A model generated the notes under the pieces. It did not search any database. It was not told the origin of the DNA and saw nothing but the letters and a program-made list of their open reading frames with translations. The position numbers and the translations under genes are program-made. A DNA stretch of 17,050 nucleotides, taken from positions 4,241 to 21,290 of the forward strand of contig VAYX01000028.1 of assembly GCA_005885325.1 (NCBI GenBank), written 5' to 3'. Position 1 is the stretch's first letter. Every line of letters begins with the position of its first letter. The DNA is from Actinomycetota bacterium (GTDB taxonomy: Bacteria; Actinomycetota; UBA4738; HRBIN12). Of this stretch, positions 13,648 through 17,050 are shown one piece after another.

Positions 13648-15096
13648 ATGCGCACGATGATTCAGGGCGGCTGGGTGGTCGGCCACGCGGGCGGCGGGCA
13701 CGAGCTCATTCCGAACGGCTGCGTGGTCTTCGAGGACGACCGCGTCATCCACGTCGGCGCGACGTTCGACGGGCCGGTCGACCGGCGCGTCGACGCCGTC
13801 GGCAAGCTCGTGGCCCCGGGCCTGATCAACTGTCACCTGCACGCCGCCACCAACGCGGGCCAGGCGGTCTTCCTCGACGGGCTCAAGGCCGACTACTTCG
13901 GCAGCAACTTCGTCGGGTACGTCGCGCCCCGCCGAGGGACTGCGATGCCCCGGGCCGGAGACCGCGCCGACGTGGCGGGGACTTACGGGCTCTGGTCGGC
14001 GCTCCGCGCCGGCGCCACGACCATCATGGACGTCGGCACGATGCCCGGCGGCCCGGCTTCGTTCACGAAGATCGCGGGCGAGCTCGGCGTCCGCGCCTAC
14101 GTCGGCCCCGCGTTTCGCTCGGCCAGCTACGCCTTCGACGGCAGCCGGATCGTCTGGGAGTGGGACGAGGCCGCCGGCATGACCGGGCTCGAGCGCGCGG
14201 TGGCCTTCATCAAGGAGCACGACGGCGCCTACGGCGGGCGCATCAAGGCGATGCTCTATCCGGGTCAGCTCGACACCTGCACGCCCGAGCTGCTCCGTCA
14301 GGCGCGACGGTGGGCCGACGACCTCGGGGTGCCGATGCAGCTCCACGCCGCGATGAACCAGCGCGAGTTCCACCACATCCTCGAGCAGCACGGTCAGACG
14401 CCGATCCAGCTCCTGCACTCGATCGGCTTTCTCAAGCCGCGCACGGGCCTGGGCCACTGCGTGTTCCACAACGACCACTCCTGGTGCCACTACCCGTACG
14501 CCGACGATCTGAAGCTGCTCGCCGACAGCGGAGTCACGGTCGTCCACGCGCCGTACAAGTACGCCAAGATGGGCGTCAAGTTCGAGTCGTTCGAGCGCTA
14601 CCGCGGGCTCGGCATCAACCTCGCGCTGGGCACGGACACCTATCCTCAGGATCTGATCCACGAGATGCGCTGGGCGGCGCTCATGTGCCGCCTCGCCGAC
14701 GGAAGCTTCCGGGTCGGCCGGCCTCAGGACGTCTTCGACGCGGCGACGCTCGGCGGCGCGCGCCATCTCGGGCGCGATGACCTCGGCCGGCTGGCGCCGG
14801 GCGCCAAGGCCGACATCATCGTCGTGGACCTGCGCCATCTGCACTACGGCGCCGTGCACGATCCGATCAAGGCGCTGGTCGACTGCGGCAGCGGCCGCGA
14901 CGTCGAGACCGTCATCGTCGACGGCCAGACGCTCGTGGAGAACGGCCGGGCGACGCGTCTCGACGAGCAGGCGCTGCTCCGCGACGTCCAGGCGGAGGGC
15001 GAGCGTCTCTGGCGGGCGATTCCGCAATGGCATTGGACGGGCAAGCCGCTCGACGAGGTCGTGCCCCCGAGCTATCCGGTGCGCGGGGCGCACTGA
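13648..15096 (+). CDS. Amidohydrolase-family metal-dependent hydrolase (cytosine deaminase/chlorohydrolase type)
   Basis: This 482-residue cytoplasmic enzyme belongs to the amidohydrolase superfamily, in the branch with SsnA, TrzN/AtzA-like hydrolases and cytosine or guanine deaminases. The start ATG 13648 has ribosome site GGAGGGTGG at 13632-13640. An N-terminal beta-sandwich ends in APGLINCHLHAATN with metal ligands H63 and H65. Further expected ligand or catalytic positions are H233 (MQLHAAMN) with E240, H270 (GLGHCVFH), and D330 (LALGTDTYPQD). The C-terminal composite domain holds GRLAPGAKADIIVVDL and VETVIVDGQTLVENG. The set of residues looks complete, so it should be active in hydrolytic deamination, dechlorination or amide cleavage of a small nitrogen-containing compound. 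The exact substrate cannot be read. It is preceded by its own promoter candidate and converges with the dehydrogenase gene (35-bp gap, 15097-15131). Confidence 0.88.
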   Translation: MRTMIQGGWVVGHAGGGHELIPNGCVVFEDDRVIHVGATFDGPVDRRVDAVGKLVAPGLINCHLHAATNAGQAVFLDGLKADYFGSNFVGYVAPRRGTAMPRAGDRADVAGTYGLWSALRAGATTIMDVGTMPGGPASFTKIAGELGVRAYVGPAFRSASYAFDGSRIVWEWDEAAGMTGLERAVAFIKEHDGAYGGRIKAMLYPGQLDTCTPELLRQARRWADDLGVPMQLHAAMNQREFHHILEQHGQTPIQLLHSIGFLKPRTGLGHCVFHNDHSWCHYPYADDLKLLADSGVTVVHAPYKYAKMGVKFESFERYRGLGINLALGTDTYPQDLIHEMRWAALMCRLADGSFRVGRPQDVFDAATLGGARHLGRDDLGRLAPGAKADIIVVDLRHLHYGAVHDPIKALVDCGSGRDVETVIVDGQTLVENGRATRLDEQALLRDVQAEGERLWRAIPQWHWTGKPLDEVVPPSYPVRGAH

Positions 15097-15131
15097 CCGC
15101 ATTCAGGACAGACGTCGTCCGCGATACGGCC

Positions 15132-16421
15132 TTACCAGCAGCGGAGCGATTCGCGCAGGATCGCGGTGATCTCGGCCGAGCCGACCGCCCGCGGCGCGCC
15201 GCTGAGGAGCCGCGGCTGCTTCAGCGTGCCCTCGAGCAGCGACGGGATATCCCGCTCGCCGTAGCCGAGCGCGCCGAGGCCGTTGGGAACGCCGACGTCG
15301 CGCATGAGCGCGAGCAGGGCGTTGGGCAGCGCCTCGCGCGCCTCGCGCTCGGAGAGCCCGGCGGTCGAGACGCCCATCAGCTCCGCCGCGCGCAGGTGCC
15401 GCTCCGGCGAGGTGGCGTAGGTGAACCGGAAGGTGGCCGGCGCGGTCACGACGACCGAGATGCCGTGCGGGACGAGCGCGTGGCTGGTTCGATAGCCGCT
15501 CGGCACGTAATCGCGGACGAGGCCGGCGATCGGATAGGCGAGCGCGTGCGGAATATGGACGCCCGCGTTGCCGAAGCCGACGCCCGCGTAGTTGGCGGCC
15601 AGCGCCAGGTGCACGCGCGCCTCGAGGTCGAGCCCGCTCAGCACGCCGCGGCGCAGGTACTTCCCGACGTACTCGATGGCCTTCTCGCACCAGATGTCGC
15701 TCGCCGGGTTCGCGCCGATGTAGGCCGGACGGTCGGGTGGATGGTGCTTCGCCCGCGCGTTGTACGGGCGCGTGGTGTAGGACTCGATCGCGTGCGTCAG
15801 GATGTCGCAGCCCGCCGCGGCCGTCACCTCCGGCGGCGCGGTGAGCGTGTTGAGCGGGTCGACGATCCCGAGCGCCGGGCGCAGCAGACGGTGTGAGACG
15901 CCGGCCTTCACGTGGTGAGCGAGGACGTGGGTCACCGCCACCGCCGTCGTCTCGCTGCCGGTTCCCGCCGTCGTCGGGACGGCGATCAGGGGCTTGAGCG
16001 GGCCCGGCACCGGCCGGCCCCGTCCGACCGGCTGGTTGATGTAGTCCAGCAGCGGCGCCGGGTAGGTCGTCAGGAGATTGACCGCCTTGCACGTGTCGAG
16101 CGCGCTGCCGCCGCCGACGGCGATGAGCCCGTCGAGTTCGCGCTGGCGCGCGTACTCGGCGGCTTCCTCCATCGACCGGTCGGTCGGCTCGATCTCGACG
16201 CCGTCGTAGACGTCGGCCTTGATGCCCTCTTCCTCCAGGAGCAGGCGGATCCGGTCGGGAAGCCCGAGCTCGCCGATGTGACGGTCGGTCACGATCAGGA
16301 CGCGCTTGAGCCCGAGCCGGCGGACGTCGTAGGCGATCTCGTCCGTCGCGCCGAGCCCGAACTTGATCGGCGAGGCCTCCATCACGAACACCGTCTCGGT
16401 TGGCAGCGTCACGCCCTTCAT
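15132..16421 (-). CDS. Iron-containing alcohol dehydrogenase, hydroxyacid-oxoacid transhydrogenase (ADHFE1/HOT) type
   Basis: This 429-residue group III (iron-dependent) alcohol dehydrogenase has the nucleotide-binding features AVGGGSALDTCKAVNLL (about 101-117) and VPTTAGTGSETT. Metal ligands are likely D206 and H210 (GCDILTHAIESY), with H292 in NAGVHIPHALAYPIAG and a further His near 314-319 (SHALVPHG). The insert RPYNARAK...RPAYIGANPASDIW and the GFGNAGVHIPHALAYP stretch match the branch containing mammalian ADHFE1, which couples 4-hydroxybutyrate oxidation to 2-oxoglutarate reduction without free cofactor. In this bacterium a plain NAD-dependent 4-hydroxybutyrate or other alcohol dehydrogenase is also possible. 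ATG 16421 has GAGGG about 5-6 bases upstream. It diverges from the MFS gene across a 62-bp region with a symmetric -10 element. Confidence 0.88.
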   Translation of the reverse strand: MKGVTLPTETVFVMEASPIKFGLGATDEIAYDVRRLGLKRVLIVTDRHIGELGLPDRIRLLLEEEGIKADVYDGVEIEPTDRSMEEAAEYARQRELDGLIAVGGGSALDTCKAVNLLTTYPAPLLDYINQPVGRGRPVPGPLKPLIAVPTTAGTGSETTAVAVTHVLAHHVKAGVSHRLLRPALGIVDPLNTLTAPPEVTAAAGCDILTHAIESYTTRPYNARAKHHPPDRPAYIGANPASDIWCEKAIEYVGKYLRRGVLSGLDLEARVHLALAANYAGVGFGNAGVHIPHALAYPIAGLVRDYVPSGYRTSHALVPHGISVVVTAPATFRFTYATSPERHLRAAELMGVSTAGLSEREAREALPNALLALMRDVGVPNGLGALGYGERDIPSLLEGTLKQPRLLSGAPRAVGSAEITAILRESLRCW

Positions 16422-16448
16422 CTCGTCCCTCTTTTCGTCGCGTCGTTC

Positions 16449-16477
16449 GTGACCGCGCTACGGCCCCGATTATAATC
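16449..16477 (+). promoter_or_regulatory. Promoter with symmetric -10 element between dehydrogenase and MFS genes
   Basis: GATTATAATC at 16468-16477 is a perfect palindrome that presents a consensus TATAAT on both strands: plus 16471-16476, minus 16474-16469. For the plus strand a -35-like GTGACC lies at 16449-16454 with a 16-base spacer, and the predicted start (about 16483) coincides with the GTG start codon at 16484. For the minus strand the predicted start near 16462 gives a leader of about 40 bases to ATG 16421; its -35 region is weak. It is a short A+T-rich island in G+C-rich DNA. Confidence 0.55.
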
Positions 16478-16483
16478 GTCCTG

Positions 16484-17050
16484 GTGAGTCGACCGCCGCT
16501 CTCCGTCCCCGAGCCCTCACCGGGCACGAAGTTCGGGGCGCTCCACCATCGCGATTACCGGCGCTACTTCCTCCTGGTGCTCCTCAGCGCGACCGCCGAC
16601 AACATCGAGCACGTGATCAGCTACTGGGTCATCTTCCAGGCGTTCCACTCGCCGACGCTCGCGGGGTTCGCGGTCATCAGCCACTGGGTGCCCTTCCTGC
16701 TCTTCTCGGTCTACGCGGGCGCCCTCGCCGACCGCTTCGACTGCCGCAAGCTGATCCAGATCTCGCAGGGACTGTTCGCGCTGGCCTCCCTGTCCTGGGC
16801 CGTGCTGTTCCTCACCGGGGCGCTCCGCATCTGGCACGCGGCGGTCATCTTGTTGATTCACGGCGGCGCCGGTGTGATCGGGGTGGCGGCCTCGCAGTTG
16901 ATCATCCACGACATCGTCGGGCCCGAGCGGCGGCCGAGCGCCATCCGCCTCAACGCCACGAGCCGCCATCTGGCCATTCTTCTCGGGCCCGCCGTCGGCG
17001 GCGGGCGCCCCGCTTCGGCCTCGCCGACATCCCGCGTCTGCTCGCCGAGG
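16484..17050 (+). CDS. MFS transporter, N-terminal part (cut by window end)
   Basis: At least 189 codons are open to the window edge. The GTG start at 16484 begins MSRPPLSVPEPSPGTKFGAL, followed by HHRDYRRYFLLVLLSATADN and further hydrophobic segments at about 62-82, 95-115 and 118-142. The cytoplasmic loop after the second of these helices is the major facilitator signature GALADRFDCRKL (79-90). NATSRHLAILLGPAVGG near 157-173 is like the fifth helix of the EntS-type exporter branch (MFS_3). It is probably an inner-membrane proton-coupled exporter; the substrate is unknown. No ribosome site is visible, consistent with a leaderless message from the TATAAT at 16471-16476. After VGGG (about 17003) the predicted residues RPASASPTSRVCSPR stop looking like a membrane helix, which may reflect a frameshift or an assembly edge. 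Confidence 0.8.
   Translation, partial: MSRPPLSVPEPSPGTKFGALHHRDYRRYFLLVLLSATADNIEHVISYWVIFQAFHSPTLAGFAVISHWVPFLLFSVYAGALADRFDCRKLIQISQGLFALASLSWAVLFLTGALRIWHAAVILLIHGGAGVIGVAASQLIIHDIVGPERRPSAIRLNATSRHLAILLGPAVGGGRPASASPTSRVCSPR

Noticed and set aside
13591..15102. Minus-strand open frame of about 500 codons opposite the amidohydrolase
   Set aside because: Its composition is typical of a G+C shadow frame, whereas the plus strand carries all amidohydrolase motifs, a promoter and a ribosome site.
15097..15131. Possible terminator between the convergent amidohydrolase and dehydrogenase genes
   Set aside because: Only GGAC (15106-15109) and GTCC (15117-15120) pair, and no T-run follows on either strand. 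This is too weak to call.

Overview
This is a gene-dense, very G+C-rich window (about 70% by eye, G/C-ending codons throughout) from a bacterium with a periplasm. Signal peptides, two periplasmic-binding-protein genes, a sigma-54-type promoter and a membrane hybrid sensor kinase point to a Gram-negative, metabolically versatile environmental organism. The overall style recalls Rokubacteria/NC10-like or proteobacterial soil and groundwater genomes, but no rRNA or other phylogenetic marker is present, so this placement is inference. No tRNA, rRNA, CRISPR array, insertion sequence or integrase was seen, and no gene-free stretch exceeds about 170 bases.

Layout. (1) Positions 1-1397, minus: a NitT/TauT-type ABC transporter binding protein with an unusual NosL-like C-terminal domain, interrupted by a one-base frameshift near 620. 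Its stop codon directly abuts an ATG that probably starts the next gene. (2) 1530-2681, plus: a response regulator with receiver, degenerate receiver and AraC-type DNA-binding domains, divergent from the binding protein. (3) 2751-7034, plus: a TauE/SafE permease and a full-length pyruvate carboxylase 9 bp apart. (4) 10902-7004, minus: a PhnD-like periplasmic binding protein and a HAMP-PAS hybrid histidine kinase with overlapping stop and start. They lie behind a strong sigma-54 promoter candidate and form a probable ligand-sensing operon. (5) 12899-11074, minus: an aldo/keto reductase translationally coupled to a ferritin-like diiron protein. (6) 13007-13543, plus: an AhpD/carboxymuconolactone-decarboxylase-like gene with an in-frame TGA exactly at the active-site cysteine position, followed by a SECIS-like hairpin, making it a selenoprotein candidate. 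(7) 13648-15096, plus: an amidohydrolase with a recognisable promoter and structured leader. (8) 16421-15132, minus: an iron-dependent alcohol dehydrogenase of the hydroxyacid-oxoacid transhydrogenase type. It is divergent from an MFS transporter cut by the window end, and the two may share a symmetric -10 element.

The strongest lead is the SxxU-type AhpD-like selenoprotein candidate at 13007-13543 with its hairpin at 13251-13277. Next come the sigma-54-driven binding-protein/hybrid-kinase operon, the binding protein-NosL fusion, the symmetric promoter with a leaderless MFS mRNA, and the Asp in place of a metal-binding His in pyruvate carboxylase.
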